A stretch of DNA of 36,466 nucleotides from JAWXBM01 sp034440115 (GCA_034440115.1 JAWXBM010000140.1:1-36466), one strand, 5' to 3'; shown: positions 6,981 to 16,451, counted from the first letter of the stretch. Made by a program: numbers and translations. Notes: generated by a model not told the origin, from the sequence alone.

Positions 6981-8737
6981 GGCTGCAGCCTTTCCAGTGT
7001 TTTATTCAAAACCTCATTATCTGGCGTTGATTCCAAAGCCTTGTCCCAAACCAATCGGGCCTCATCTTTGCGGCCCAATTCCCATAACACTTCGCCCAGG
7101 TGCGCTGCGATTTCAGGGTTGTCATCCAGCCTCAATGCCTGACGCAAATAAGATTCAGCTTCGTCCAGTCGGCCTTGCCTGAAGGCTATCCAACCCATGC
7201 TGTCAGTTACCGCTGCATCATCAGGCAATAGCTGGTAAGCCCGGTAAATCAGCGCCTCAGCCTCATCCAACCGGTCTGTCTGGTCGGCCAGCGTATAACC
7301 CAGGGCATTCAATGCCGCGGCGTTTTCCGCATCCTGCGCCAGCACGAACATCAGGTCGGCTTCTGCCAGCTCAATGTTCCCTTGCTCCGCGGCAACCAAG
7401 GCGCGTGAATAACGTAGGGCTGTGGAATGAGTGAATTGCAACAGAGCTTGGTCCAGCACTTCGATGGCAGCATCCGATTGCCCGGCCTGCTGCAGAATCT
7501 GTGCTTCAGTCAGCCAGGATTGCTCAATCACGGTGTCATCGGGCTGTCTACGCAAAATGGCCAGCGTTTCGCGGGCACCTTCGATGTCACCCAACTGCGC
7601 TTTCAATTCAGCTGTTCTGGCCATGGCCGCCAGAAAAAACTGCCCTCGCCTGATATTCGCAAAGCTGTCGATGGCTTCCTGGTACAAACCCAGCGCATCA
7701 GCCGATTGCCCCAGATAAAAGGCTTTCTCATTGCTGTTTTCAAAGTCCATGACTTTGAACTCTTGATAAATTTCTAGTGCAGCCGGTCGGTCCTTTCCAG
7801 ATAGCTCAAACAAAATGCGCGTCAACAGGATATCCGGAGTCTGGTCCATGTTGCGTACCAGCTCGCGCGCTTGCTGCGGTTGATTGTTTTTTGCCAGCAT
7901 ATCGGCGTAAGCCAGGGTAATGTCATGGCCATCAGGGTCGAGTTCCCAAGCTTGCCGGGTATATGCCAGGGCTTGCTCCTTGTCATCCTGCCGATTGGCC
8001 AACTGGCCCGCCCAGAGCAGATAGCTTTCGCGACCGGGATCCAGCTCAACGGCTATGGCCGCCAGTTTATAGGCCTGTTCAAAATCACCCAGACGAACAG
8101 CCAACTGGCTTTGCGCAAAGGTAACCGCAGCATTGTTCTCCTCACCGGCAGTCTGCAGCAGGTTTTCCAGGACCTTTGAAGCCTTTTCCGGGCTGGCGGA
8201 ACGACCCAGCAATCCAGTCACATTGTCCCAGGCAGCGTTCTTATCGGGGGCAAGCTCAAGTAGACGAAGCAAGTGCATCTCTGCGCCGGCATAGTCTGCC
8301 GTTGCCAACATGGAAAGTGCGGCCGACTCATGCGCCGCAAGATTCTCCGGGTCAAGCAGCGCCCATCGATCCGCCGCCATAGAGGCTTGTTGCCATGCCT
8401 CAGCCGCAAATGCCACTCGCGTAGCCCGCATCGCCACCTGCGGATCGGTGGACTCCATAGCGGCAGCAAGGTAGTCGCCAACGGCGCCATCCATATCGCC
8501 ATCATTGCCGCGCATCTCTGCCGCCATCACGCGATACATGACTTCTTCGTCCATCGAAGCAGCTTCTGATGGTGCATTTGAAGCAGACGGGTCAGGTGAA
8601 GAACCACCTGAAGCTTGCGTCTCTGCCGTAACCTGCTCAGCCACGTCGGCCAGCTCCGCAACCGGTTCTACAGGATTGGCAGCGCAGGAAATCAGAGGGA
8701 AAAGCAATGCTATGAGAACAAATCGAAAGCGAATCAT
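6977..8737 (-). CDS. Tetratricopeptide-repeat lipoprotein
   Basis: The 586-residue protein starts at ATG 8735-8737 with a signal peptide and lipobox (LISC, Cys about 19). A Pro/Glu/Ser-rich linker follows, then about ten TPR-like helical repeats across residues 60-586 with recurring A-x-x-L and LDP/LxPDD spacing. The frame is open to a GTG at 8830, but that would bury the signal peptide. The family is the uncharacterised TPR protein found between lolB and hemA in Pseudomonas. Its role is unknown; a periplasmic or outer-membrane scaffold is likely from the architecture. It is translationally coupled to lolB by a 4-bp overlap and transcribed divergently from hemA. Confidence 0.88.
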   Translation of the reverse strand: MIRFRFVLIALLFPLISCAANPVEPVAELADVAEQVTAETQASGGSSPDPSASNAPSEAASMDEEVMYRVMAAEMRGNDGDMDGAVGDYLAAAMESTDPQVAMRATRVAFAAEAWQQASMAADRWALLDPENLAAHESAALSMLATADYAGAEMHLLRLLELAPDKNAAWDNVTGLLGRSASPEKASKVLENLLQTAGEENNAAVTFAQSQLAVRLGDFEQAYKLAAIAVELDPGRESYLLWAGQLANRQDDKEQALAYTRQAWELDPDGHDITLAYADMLAKNNQPQQARELVRNMDQTPDILLTRILFELSGKDRPAALEIYQEFKVMDFENSNEKAFYLGQSADALGLYQEAIDSFANIRRGQFFLAAMARTAELKAQLGDIEGARETLAILRRQPDDTVIEQSWLTEAQILQQAGQSDAAIEVLDQALLQFTHSTALRYSRALVAAEQGNIELAEADLMFVLAQDAENAAALNALGYTLADQTDRLDEAEALIYRAYQLLPDDAAVTDSMGWIAFRQGRLDEAESYLRQALRLDDNPEIAAHLGEVLWELGRKDEARLVWDKALESTPDNEVLNKTLERLQP

Positions 8738-8900
8738 GAAACAATACCCAAATAATCTGACCACATAGGATACGCGCTTGACTGCATTGAACCAAACTCC
8801 AATTTTCTTAGGCTGGATTAGTAACGACACGATTGCCGGTCTTTGACGCTCTTTGTTGAATTGAGTTCAGCCCAATACAGAATCAGCAAGCATTAGTACC

Positions 8901-10184
8901 ATGCCACTACTCACCCTTGGAATCAGTCACCATACGGCCCCCGTTGAAATTCGGGAGCTTGTGGCCATCAATCCTGCTGACTACGGAATACGTATACAGC
9001 AATTGAATGAAATTGAGGGTGTTGAAGAGGTGGTGGTTCTTGGAACCTGCAACCGCACCGAGATTTATTGCCTGGCTTCAAGAGATGTTCAGTCCGACTT
9101 ATTGACTTGCCTGTTCTCTGGCAAGACATTGAATCGGCATTCATTGCAACAGCACTTTTACTATCACGAAGGCCTGGATGCGGTCCGCCACTTGATCCGT
9201 GTTGCTGGTGGGATGGATTCCCTGGTTCTGGGTGAACCACAAATCCTGGGGCAACTGAAAGAAGCCTGGCAATCTGCCCGTGAAGCCAGTGGCGCGGGAA
9301 AAGTCCTGGACAGGTTGTTCCAACATGCTTTTGCCGCAGCCAAGGATATTCGCCACAGCAGTGGAATTGGCAAACACCCGGTTTCAGTCGCCTATACAGC
9401 CGTTGTGCTGGCACGACAGATTTTCGGCAATCTGGCCGACCAGAACGTGGTTTTGTTGGGCGCCGGAGATATGATTCAGCTTTGCGGCAGGCACCTGGCT
9501 GAACAAGGCATAGCTCGGATCGAAATTGTCAATCGCAGTATTGAGAAGGCCCAGCAATTGGCCGATGAGCTGGGTGCAAAGGCTACAGCACTGGAGCATC
9601 TGCAAGACGTACTGCCGCGTGCCGATATCTTGATCAGTTGCACGGCCAGTCCGAATCACATCATTTCCCGTAAGGACATAAAACAAGCCCTGAAAAAGCG
9701 TCGTCACAGGCCGATGTTCCTGGTGGATATAGCGGTGCCACGAGATATCGAACCTTCCAGTGCAGAGCTGGATGACGTTTACCTCTACACCATTGATGAT
9801 TTGCAACAAGTCGTGGACGAGAACCTGCAACAGCGTGTTCTGGCGGCTGAGTCAGCCAGCGGTGAAGTGGAGAATTCTGCAAACAGCTTTATGCGCTGGT
9901 TATATGGCTTGCGGGCCGCTCGTTCGCTGGAACAGATACGCGGCCGATCGCATGCGCATGAAGTAGAACTTATTCAGCGCGCCCAGAAGCGCCTGGAAGC
10001 GGGACACGATAGTGCAGAAGTATTGACACAAATGGCCAGCACGCTCACGAATCGGATCCTGCACCAGCCCAGCCTCAGACTACGCCAGGCTGCAGAAGAA
10101 CAGGAATATGAAATCCTGCGCGCTGCGGAGCGGATTTTTGGCGCTGCAGATACTGATTCAGGCGCGACGGAAAGCGATAATTGA
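8901..10184 (+). CDS. hemA: Glutamyl-tRNA reductase
   Basis: HemA reduces glutamyl-tRNA to glutamate-1-semialdehyde with NADPH, the first committed step of the C5 route to haem. The 427-residue protein has the catalytic C50 in VVLGTCNRTEIY, LVLGEPQILGQLKEAW, and a nucleotide-binding segment VVLLGAGDM (about 184-192). A helical dimerisation domain follows. It starts at ATG 8901 with only a weak Shine-Dalgarno. The stop overlaps the prfA start by 4 bp (TTGA), so the two genes are coupled, as is usual in gammaproteobacteria. Confidence 0.98.
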   Translation: MPLLTLGISHHTAPVEIRELVAINPADYGIRIQQLNEIEGVEEVVVLGTCNRTEIYCLASRDVQSDLLTCLFSGKTLNRHSLQQHFYYHEGLDAVRHLIRVAGGMDSLVLGEPQILGQLKEAWQSAREASGAGKVLDRLFQHAFAAAKDIRHSSGIGKHPVSVAYTAVVLARQIFGNLADQNVVLLGAGDMIQLCGRHLAEQGIARIEIVNRSIEKAQQLADELGAKATALEHLQDVLPRADILISCTASPNHIISRKDIKQALKKRRHRPMFLVDIAVPRDIEPSSAELDDVYLYTIDDLQQVVDENLQQRVLAAESASGEVENSANSFMRWLYGLRAARSLEQIRGRSHAHEVELIQRAQKRLEAGHDSAEVLTQMASTLTNRILHQPSLRLRQAAEEQEYEILRAAERIFGAADTDSGATESDN

Positions 10185-11263
10185 AAACCTCCATAGTTCA
10201 AAGACTCCAGCGTGTAGCCGAACGCTACGAAGAGATTGCCCTGCTACTGGCTCAGCCAGAGGCTTTTTCGGACCCGGATCGATTCAGAAATCTGTCGCGT
10301 GAATACGCCCAGATTGAACCTGTCGTACTGGCATGGAAAAACTGGCGGGATGCGGATGAGGCCATCGATGAAGCACGCCAGTTCCTGGCTGAATCGGATC
10401 TGGAGCTTCGCCGCATGGCAGCCGAGGATATTCGTCTCAATGAAGCCCTGGTGGATGATCTGGAACAGCAGATTCAACTGCTGTTGTTGCCCACTGATCC
10501 CAATGACCAGCGCAATATTTTCCTGGAGATTCGCGCTGGTACCGGCGGTGACGAAGCGGCTATCTTTGCTGGCGACCTGTTTCGTATGTATCAGAAATAT
10601 GCCGAACGACAGGGCTGGAATCCCGAAATCATCAGCACCAGCTATGGTGAGCATGGTGGTTTCAAGGAAATCATCGTTTTGGTCGAAGGCGACGGTGCTT
10701 TTTCGAGAATGAAGTTTGAATCGGGCACACACCGGGTTCAACGGGTTCCGGAAACGGAATCACAGGGCCGCATCCATACCTCTGCCTGCACTGTTGCCAT
10801 TCTGCCGGAAGCGGAAGATGTAGCGGAGATCGACCTCAACCCGGCAGAAATGCGCATCGACACCTTTCGCGCTTCTGGCGCGGGCGGGCAGCACATCAAT
10901 AAAACCGATTCGGCAATCCGCGTCACTCACTTTCCCACCGGGATTGTGATCGAATGCCAGGATGAACGCTCGCAACACAAAAACAAGGCCAGAGCCCTTT
11001 CGCTGCTCAAAGCCAGAGTGCTTGAGCTCGAACAGAGCAAACAAGCCAAAGAAATTTCGGATGCGCGGCGGCTGCAAGTGGGCAGTGGTGATCGTTCACA
11101 ACGCGTACGCACTTACAACTACCCTCAAGGTCGGGTAACGGACCACCGCATCAACCTCACGCTTTACAAGCTGGATGAAATTCTGGGCGGCAATCTGAAT
11201 TTGCTGGTTGATCCACTGACTCAGGAACAACAAGCCGACTTGCTGGCTCAGTTGGGTGACTGA
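10181..11263 (+). CDS. prfA: Peptide chain release factor 1
   Basis: RF1 recognises UAA and UAG and triggers peptidyl-tRNA hydrolysis. The 360-residue protein has the codon-recognition tripeptide PET (190-192; E. coli uses PAT) in HRVQRVPETESQGR. The catalytic GGQ is at 235-237 in SGAGGQHIN. The start TTG (10181-10183) overlaps the hemA stop. It gives MKTSIVQRL, which aligns with the E. coli start MKPSIV, and GGAAAG lies upstream. The gene normally following it, prmC, is missing. Instead the next gene is convergent, and the two stop regions overlap by 16 bp. Confidence 0.97.
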   Translation: MKTSIVQRLQRVAERYEEIALLLAQPEAFSDPDRFRNLSREYAQIEPVVLAWKNWRDADEAIDEARQFLAESDLELRRMAAEDIRLNEALVDDLEQQIQLLLLPTDPNDQRNIFLEIRAGTGGDEAAIFAGDLFRMYQKYAERQGWNPEIISTSYGEHGGFKEIIVLVEGDGAFSRMKFESGTHRVQRVPETESQGRIHTSACTVAILPEAEDVAEIDLNPAEMRIDTFRASGAGGQHINKTDSAIRVTHFPTGIVIECQDERSQHKNKARALSLLKARVLELEQSKQAKEISDARRLQVGSGDRSQRVRTYNYPQGRVTDHRINLTLYKLDEILGGNLNLLVDPLTQEQQADLLAQLGD

Positions 11264-12492
11264 TCGTTTTCGGGTCGTGACCGAACCTGCAGTAACACCC
11301 AGGCCGCGCAAAGGTTGAAGGGCAGAAGCGCGGCCACTGCATCAGCCGTGTATTGGCCAGGAGGCGATGGCCACAGGCTTTGCAGCAAGGCCAGGATTCC
11401 GCTAAACACAACCAACCAGGCCACCAATCGTGTGGATTTTCGCAACAGCACCAACAAGAACAAGGGGCTGAATAACAACAAATTGAAATTCGCTGCTGCC
11501 ACTGCATGATCAGTGCCAAACCAGAAGAACATTAGAGCGCCACCCATCAAGCCGGCGAAAAACAACCAGGTGCGAGCCAAGGTGGCTCCACCATTCGGCC
11601 TGTAACGCCTGCACAGCCAGGCAAGCAATGCCAGGATCAGCAAGGCAACAGCCAGGTAGATTGGCCAGCGCATGGGAGCATTATCAGGGGGTGGTTGCAG
11701 TGTGGACTGGTAAAGCAGCACATCTTCTTCCAACAGACTGTCAACAGATTGCAGATGGGTTATGCCATCAGCCAATTCAGCCGGAATAAAAAACTCATCC
11801 CAGCGGCTGATATTTTGATCGACAGACCTTGCCAGGCCAAGCTCCAGACCGAGGTAAAGCCAGAAATTTCCAGCGGTCAGGCGGCGTGTGTGAATGCGCA
11901 AATTCTGCACTGCAGCCTCATCGGCGTATTGCTCGTGCAGTTGCCCATCCAGGGCAAAATCCAGCGCATCCCGCACCCGGGTGGAACAATTGTTGTAATA
12001 GTAGTCATACAGATAATCACGGTTCTCGGGTTGAACCTCACGCACCAGGTAATCCGCCAGGCGCAAGGCCTGCTCTTCACTCAGCGCCAGTTTCTGTAAT
12101 CGTATCGAACGGTTTTCATTGATGTATTGGGCAAACTCGCTTTGCGCAGTTTGTGCCGCAGAAAAATACAACATGCGGCCTTGCAAAAACCGCAGGAAGA
12201 AATTTTCCTGCTCGAAATCAAAAAAACCGAAATTGAAGATGTGATCCAGCCCGAGATCTGCATCACGTATCCAGATGCCGTTATGGCCAAAGCGTTGCCA
12301 ATAAATTTCCCCTGGCCCATAAGTTACCAGCCACACACCGGTTTGAAATTCCTGAAGTTGTCCAGGCAGGCCATTGGAGTTATCAGCAGGTTCTTGCGCC
12401 AGGCCGAATGGTGAAATCGTCAGCAGCAGAGCACCAAAAAGTAGCAAGCAGGCCAGCTTTAACCGGCCTGCGACAAGCTTAATCGCGGACAT
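11248..12492 (-). CDS. DUF4105/Lnb-type membrane protein, candidate lipoprotein N-acyltransferase
   Basis: The 414-residue protein begins at ATG 12490-12492, overlapping the corC stop by 14 bp behind GGAG. Residues 12-30 form a hydrophobic signal or anchor. The periplasmic domain (about 45-270) has two strongly family-like motifs, WQRFGHNGIW with H70 and YDYYYNNCSTRVRDALD with C169. The last third has about five membrane spans (roughly 277-296, 308-326, 333-350, 354-374, 385-402). This matches DUF4105, a family since described as Lnb, the lipoprotein N-acyltransferase of Bacteroides, in which Cys and His are thought to be catalytic. Here it occupies the place of lnt after corC. Function is inferred from family and position, not demonstrated. 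Confidence 0.85.
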   Translation of the reverse strand: MSAIKLVAGRLKLACLLLFGALLLTISPFGLAQEPADNSNGLPGQLQEFQTGVWLVTYGPGEIYWQRFGHNGIWIRDADLGLDHIFNFGFFDFEQENFFLRFLQGRMLYFSAAQTAQSEFAQYINENRSIRLQKLALSEEQALRLADYLVREVQPENRDYLYDYYYNNCSTRVRDALDFALDGQLHEQYADEAAVQNLRIHTRRLTAGNFWLYLGLELGLARSVDQNISRWDEFFIPAELADGITHLQSVDSLLEEDVLLYQSTLQPPPDNAPMRWPIYLAVALLILALLAWLCRRYRPNGGATLARTWLFFAGLMGGALMFFWFGTDHAVAAANFNLLLFSPLFLLVLLRKSTRLVAWLVVFSGILALLQSLWPSPPGQYTADAVAALLPFNLCAAWVLLQVRSRPENDQSPN

Positions 12493-13321
12493 TAAGCTCC
12501 AGAGTGACCACCCGCCGACTCTCAGCACGGGTAACACGAAACTCGTAATTGTCATCCAGCACAATGATTTCATCCAGTTCCGGCACCCTGCCCAAGCGAG
12601 CCATCAACAAACCGCCTATGGTTCCATAATCCTCATCGCTGAATTCGCTGCCAATCAATTCATTGAGCTCATCGATAGGGGTCAGCGCCTGGACCTGGTA
12701 ACAACCCGGTGAAAGGGATTCCACCAGAGCATCTTCGTGCTCATCATATTCATCATCTATATCGCCAACGATTTCTTCCAGCACATCTTCGATGGTGATC
12801 AGGCCGGAAACACCGCCATACTCATCGACCACAATGGCCATGTGATTACGACTGGCACGAAAATCCCGCAACAGCATGTTCAAACGCTTGCTTTCCGGGA
12901 TCAACATGGCCGGGCGTATGGCGGATTTAAAGTCAAAGTGATCACTGCTGGCAGCCACGTGGGGCAACAAATCCTTGGCCAGTAATATACCCAATACTCC
13001 ATCCCGGTCTTCACCTATGACGGGAAATCGGGAGTGCCCGGACTCTATAATTCGGGGTAAGAATTCTTCCAGTTCGAGACCAGCAGGAACAACCACCATC
13101 TGTGAACGGGGAATCATGGCATCGCGTACTTGCTGCTCGGATACATCCAGAGCACCTAGCATCATGGCCAGTGCGTCGGAATCGACAATGCCTTGATCAC
13201 GCAACTCCTGCAGCATGGCTTCCAATTCCTCGCGGTTGCGCGGCACATTGGAAAAAGCCTTGCCGATTTTTTCGACCCAGGACTTGCGTCCGGAGCCGTT
13301 ACTCGAAGGGTCTTCGCTCAT
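12479..13321 (-). CDS. corC: CorC/YbeX-type CBS-domain protein
   Basis: The 280-residue soluble protein has an N-terminal helical region followed by two CBS domains. The first is around 67-125 (RDAMIPRSQMVVV ... SRFPVIGEDRDGVLGILLAKDLL). The second is around 130-190 (MAIVVDEYGGVSGLITIEDVLEEIVGDI). A C-terminal CorC_HlyC domain (about 205-280) completes it. The family is linked to magnesium/cobalt homeostasis and, through its ybeZYX neighbours, to ribosome maturation. It starts at ATG 13319-13321. A 167-bp gap separates it from ybeY, where other genomes often have almost none; an inverted repeat TGAAAC/GTTTCA is the only structure I see in that gap. Confidence 0.95.
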   Translation of the reverse strand: MSEDPSSNGSGRKSWVEKIGKAFSNVPRNREELEAMLQELRDQGIVDSDALAMMLGALDVSEQQVRDAMIPRSQMVVVPAGLELEEFLPRIIESGHSRFPVIGEDRDGVLGILLAKDLLPHVAASSDHFDFKSAIRPAMLIPESKRLNMLLRDFRASRNHMAIVVDEYGGVSGLITIEDVLEEIVGDIDDEYDEHEDALVESLSPGCYQVQALTPIDELNELIGSEFSDEDYGTIGGLLMARLGRVPELDEIIVLDDNYEFRVTRAESRRVVTLELNVRD

Positions 13322-13488
13322 TTTGGAAACCCGGGTTGCTGCAACGCTGAAACCTTGAGTTTCAACCGCAACATGCCGAATACACCTGACAGCGCCAATT
13401 GCGCCTATGCGAATATAGAGGCGCAGAAGCGGCGTTTCCAGTGTTTTCGTGCTGAAGTGCCGACTTTGATTGGTTTTGCAGACCTGAA

Positions 13489-13935
13489 TCAGGCATAGGG
13501 ATCGGCAATTCCAAGTTGCTGCAACAGCCTTGTTTCCAGGTTTTCCATTGCTGCAGCTTCAGCCTCTTCGATGTGATCATAGCCAAGTAAATGCAGCGTG
13601 CCGTGTATTACCAGGTGAGCCCAATGCGCAGTGACCGACTTGCCCTGAACATTGGCTTCGCTTTGCACCAGTGGCGCGCAGATAACCAGGTCGCCCAGCA
13701 GCGGCAACTCGACTTCTTCCGGAAGATCTGCGGGAAAAGACAGCACATTGGTGGCGCAGGTTTTCTGGCGGTATTGCTGATTCAAAACGGCACTTTCGTC
13801 TTCATCCACTATGCGAATGGTCAATACGGCTTCAGGCATGCCCTGCAAGGCCATATGCAGCCACTGCTCGAACTCGCTTTGATTGGGAATATCCTGCACG
13901 CTACTGACGTTCTGCAGGCAAAGCTCAATGCTCAT
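13489..13935 (-). CDS. ybeY: Endoribonuclease / rRNA maturation factor YbeY
   Basis: YbeY is a zinc-dependent protein needed for 16S rRNA 3'-end maturation and ribosome quality control. The 148-residue product carries the diagnostic metal motif HGTLHLLGYDH, with H111, H115 and H121. The TNVLSFPAD segment typical of the family is also present. The ATG at 13933-13935 directly abuts the phoH stop codon, so translation is coupled. The phoH-ybeY-corC order is the classic ybeZYX cluster. Confidence 0.97.
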   Translation of the reverse strand: MSIELCLQNVSSVQDIPNQSEFEQWLHMALQGMPEAVLTIRIVDEDESAVLNQQYRQKTCATNVLSFPADLPEEVELPLLGDLVICAPLVQSEANVQGKSVTAHWAHLVIHGTLHLLGYDHIEEAEAAAMENLETRLLQQLGIADPYA

Positions 13936-14910
13936 CTATGAACTTTCCTGCCTGTTCTCTTCAGCTTCATAAGCTTCAACCACGCGCTGGACGATGGGAT
14001 GGCGCACCACATCCCGCGCGGTGAAGTGACAGACACTGACGCCTTCCACAGCAGCGAGAATGCGCAAGGCATGTTTCAAACCGGAGGCCTGCTTGTTGGG
14101 CAAATCGACTTGCGTCATATCACCTGTCACCACCGCAGTTGAGCCGAAACCGATGCGCGTGAGAAACATCTTCATCTGTTCGCGGGTGGTGTTTTGTGCT
14201 TCGTCAAGAATTACAAAAGCGTCATTCAAAGTTCTGCCGCGCATAAAGGCCAGCGGCGCAACTTCAATGACATTGCGTTCCATCAGAGTGGAAACGCGTT
14301 CAAAGCCCAGCATCTCATACAGCGCGTCATACAAAGGCCGCAAATACGGATCGACTTTCTGCGCCATATCACCGGGCAGGAATCCCAGCCGCTCACCCGC
14401 CTCTACCGCCGGGCGGACCAACACAATGCGTTGAACTGCATCTTCCTGCAAAGCACCCACGGCGCAGGCTACGGCCAGATAGGTCTTACCCGTACCGGCA
14501 GGCCCTACGCCGAAATTTATCGGATGCGATGAAATATGGCGGACGTACTGTTTCTGGTTGGCACCACGCCCACGTATCAGACCGCGCTTGGTCCGGATGC
14601 CCCGATCGGCCGGATGTTCCGGCATCCCTTCTGCCTGCAACTCATCCATGCCTGATTCCTGCAAATGCAGGTTAACCAGCTCGGGCGAAAGAATTTCTGT
14701 TTCAGACAACTGGTACAGGTTCTGCAGCAACTTCCTGGCGGCTTTCACGGTATCCGGTTGGCCTTCGAGGATAAAGATGTTTCCGCGGCAGTACAGCACA
14801 ATCCCCAGGCGGGATTCGATCTGCTTCAGATGTCCGTCGAATTGGCCGCACAGATTAGCAATCCGCAGCGTATCCGCCGGCTCCAGTTCCAGAGTAATGC
14901 TATCGTTCAT
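13936..14910 (-). CDS. ybeZ: PhoH-like ATPase (YbeZ)
   Basis: The 324-residue protein has an N-terminal KH-like region (1-95). The PhoH ATPase core follows, with Walker A GPAGTGKT (136-143) and a Walker B-like AFVILDEAQN. It is an RNA-associated NTPase that partners YbeY in ribosome metabolism. The ATG at 14908-14910 is preferred. A TTG two codons upstream is also in frame, but neither has a strong Shine-Dalgarno. The start lies only 8 bp beyond the miaB stop, so it is likely translated from the miaB message. Confidence 0.96.
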   Translation of the reverse strand: MNDSITLELEPADTLRIANLCGQFDGHLKQIESRLGIVLYCRGNIFILEGQPDTVKAARKLLQNLYQLSETEILSPELVNLHLQESGMDELQAEGMPEHPADRGIRTKRGLIRGRGANQKQYVRHISSHPINFGVGPAGTGKTYLAVACAVGALQEDAVQRIVLVRPAVEAGERLGFLPGDMAQKVDPYLRPLYDALYEMLGFERVSTLMERNVIEVAPLAFMRGRTLNDAFVILDEAQNTTREQMKMFLTRIGFGSTAVVTGDMTQVDLPNKQASGLKHALRILAAVEGVSVCHFTARDVVRHPIVQRVVEAYEAEENRQESS

Positions 14911-14918
14911 CGGCAATA

Positions 14919-16271
14919 TCAGGCGACTGCAACAGCATCCAGTTCACCGGTGACTACATTACCGCGCAGGGAATTGCTGAATGCTTCGTCGATCAGGATA
15001 TCGACAAACCGCCCTATCAACCGGGGATTGCCGTCGAAATTCACCGTTCGGTTGTTTTCCGTCTTGCCAGACAACTGTTTCTGGCTTTTCTTACTGGTGC
15101 CTTCAACCAGCACGCGCTGGACCGTCCCCACCATTCGCGCACTGATGACCGCAGCCTGGGCATTAATCAGTTGCTGTAACCGCGACAGCCGTTCCTTCTT
15201 GACGGCCATGGGTGTGTCATCGGGAAGATTAGCCGCTGGGGTACCAGGACGCGCCGAATAAATGAAACTGAAGCTCTGATCGAAATTCAGATCCCGGATC
15301 AATTTCAGGGTGTCTTCAAAATCCCGCTCGTTTTCGCCCGGAAAACCAACAATAAAGTCGGATGACAGGCTGATATCGGGGCGGTGTTCGCGAATGCGCC
15401 GGATCTTTTGTTTGTATTCCAGTATGGTGTGACCGCGTTTCATCATGGAGAGCACGCGATCAGAGCCGCTCTGTACCGGCAAATGCAGGTAATTGGCCAG
15501 CTTGGACACCTCGCCAAAGGCTTCCACCAGGCTGTTGGAGAATTCCACCGGGTGAGAAGTGGTAAAGCGGATGCGCTCTATGCCAGCTATGGCGGCGAGG
15601 TAATGAATCAATAAAGCCAGATCCGCCGTGGTGCCATCGTGCATGGGGCCTCGATAGGCATTGACGTTCTGCCCCAACAAGTTGATTTCTTTTACATCTT
15701 GAGCCGCCAGTTTGGCACATTCGGTGATTACATCGTCAAAAGGTCGACTGACTTCTTCCCCGCGGGTATAAGGCACTACGCAGAAACTGCAGTACTTGCT
15801 GCAGCCTTCCATGATCGACACAAACGCCGTGGGGCCATCGGCACCGGGCTCTGGTAGATGATCGAATTTTTCAATTTCGGGAAAGCTGATATCAACTGTC
15901 GGACGACCGGTTTTGCGCACCGCGTCGAGCATCACGGGCAAGCGATGCAGGGTTTGTGGGCCGAACACCATGTCCACATAAGGAGCCCGTTGGAGAATGG
16001 CTGAACCTTCCTGGCTAGCCACGCAACCGCCAACACCGATGACCACTCGCGGATTCTTCTGTTTCAGTTTGCGCCACCGGCCCAACTGGGAAAATACTTT
16101 TTCCTGAGCCTTATCACGGATGGAACAGGTGTTCACCAGGATGACATCGGCTTCGTCTTCACAGTCGGTAATTTCCAGGCCATGAGAGGCCAACAGCACG
16201 TCGCGCATCTTGGCCGAGTCGTACTCATTCATCTGACAACCGTGTGTTTTAATAAAAAGCTTGCCTTTCAT
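14919..16271 (-). CDS. miaB: tRNA-2-methylthio-N6-dimethylallyladenosine synthase
   Basis: MiaB is a radical-SAM methylthiotransferase that thiolates i6A37 in tRNAs reading UNN codons. The N-terminal cluster ligands C12, C49 and C83 and the radical SAM triad CSKYCSFC (157-164) are all present, and a TRAM domain ends the protein. From the ATG at 16269-16271 it has 450 residues and begins MKGKLFIKTHGCQMNEYDS, aligning with the E. coli start. An upstream ATG at 16298 would add nine residues (MPAAAGNTG) but has poorer ribosome binding. It heads the leftward unit and diverges from tdh. Confidence 0.96.
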   Translation of the reverse strand: MKGKLFIKTHGCQMNEYDSAKMRDVLLASHGLEITDCEDEADVILVNTCSIRDKAQEKVFSQLGRWRKLKQKNPRVVIGVGGCVASQEGSAILQRAPYVDMVFGPQTLHRLPVMLDAVRKTGRPTVDISFPEIEKFDHLPEPGADGPTAFVSIMEGCSKYCSFCVVPYTRGEEVSRPFDDVITECAKLAAQDVKEINLLGQNVNAYRGPMHDGTTADLALLIHYLAAIAGIERIRFTTSHPVEFSNSLVEAFGEVSKLANYLHLPVQSGSDRVLSMMKRGHTILEYKQKIRRIREHRPDISLSSDFIVGFPGENERDFEDTLKLIRDLNFDQSFSFIYSARPGTPAANLPDDTPMAVKKERLSRLQQLINAQAAVISARMVGTVQRVLVEGTSKKSQKQLSGKTENNRTVNFDGNPRLIGRFVDILIDEAFSNSLRGNVVTGELDAVAVA

Positions 16272-16362
16272 TCCTGTATTCCCTGCTGCTGCGGGCATCG
16301 CCTGTTAACTAACCAATTACCCGAAGAACCGCACAGGATACACGCTGGCAGGCGAAATCGCC

Positions 16363-16392
16363 ATGCCAAGCATGTAGGTACTCGGCTATAAT
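16363..16392 (+). promoter_or_regulatory. Sigma-70 promoter of tdh-kbl
   Basis: A perfect TATAAT (16387-16392) lies 18 bp after ATGCCA (16363-16368), a 4/6 match to the -35 box. The predicted start near 16400 is about 50 bp before the tdh start. No operator or Lrp-type site was identified. Confidence 0.6.
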
Positions 16393-16451
16393 TACCACCT
16401 TTATGCGGCCAGATCTGGCCTGCCCAAGTGTTGAAAATTTCTGGAAAAATC

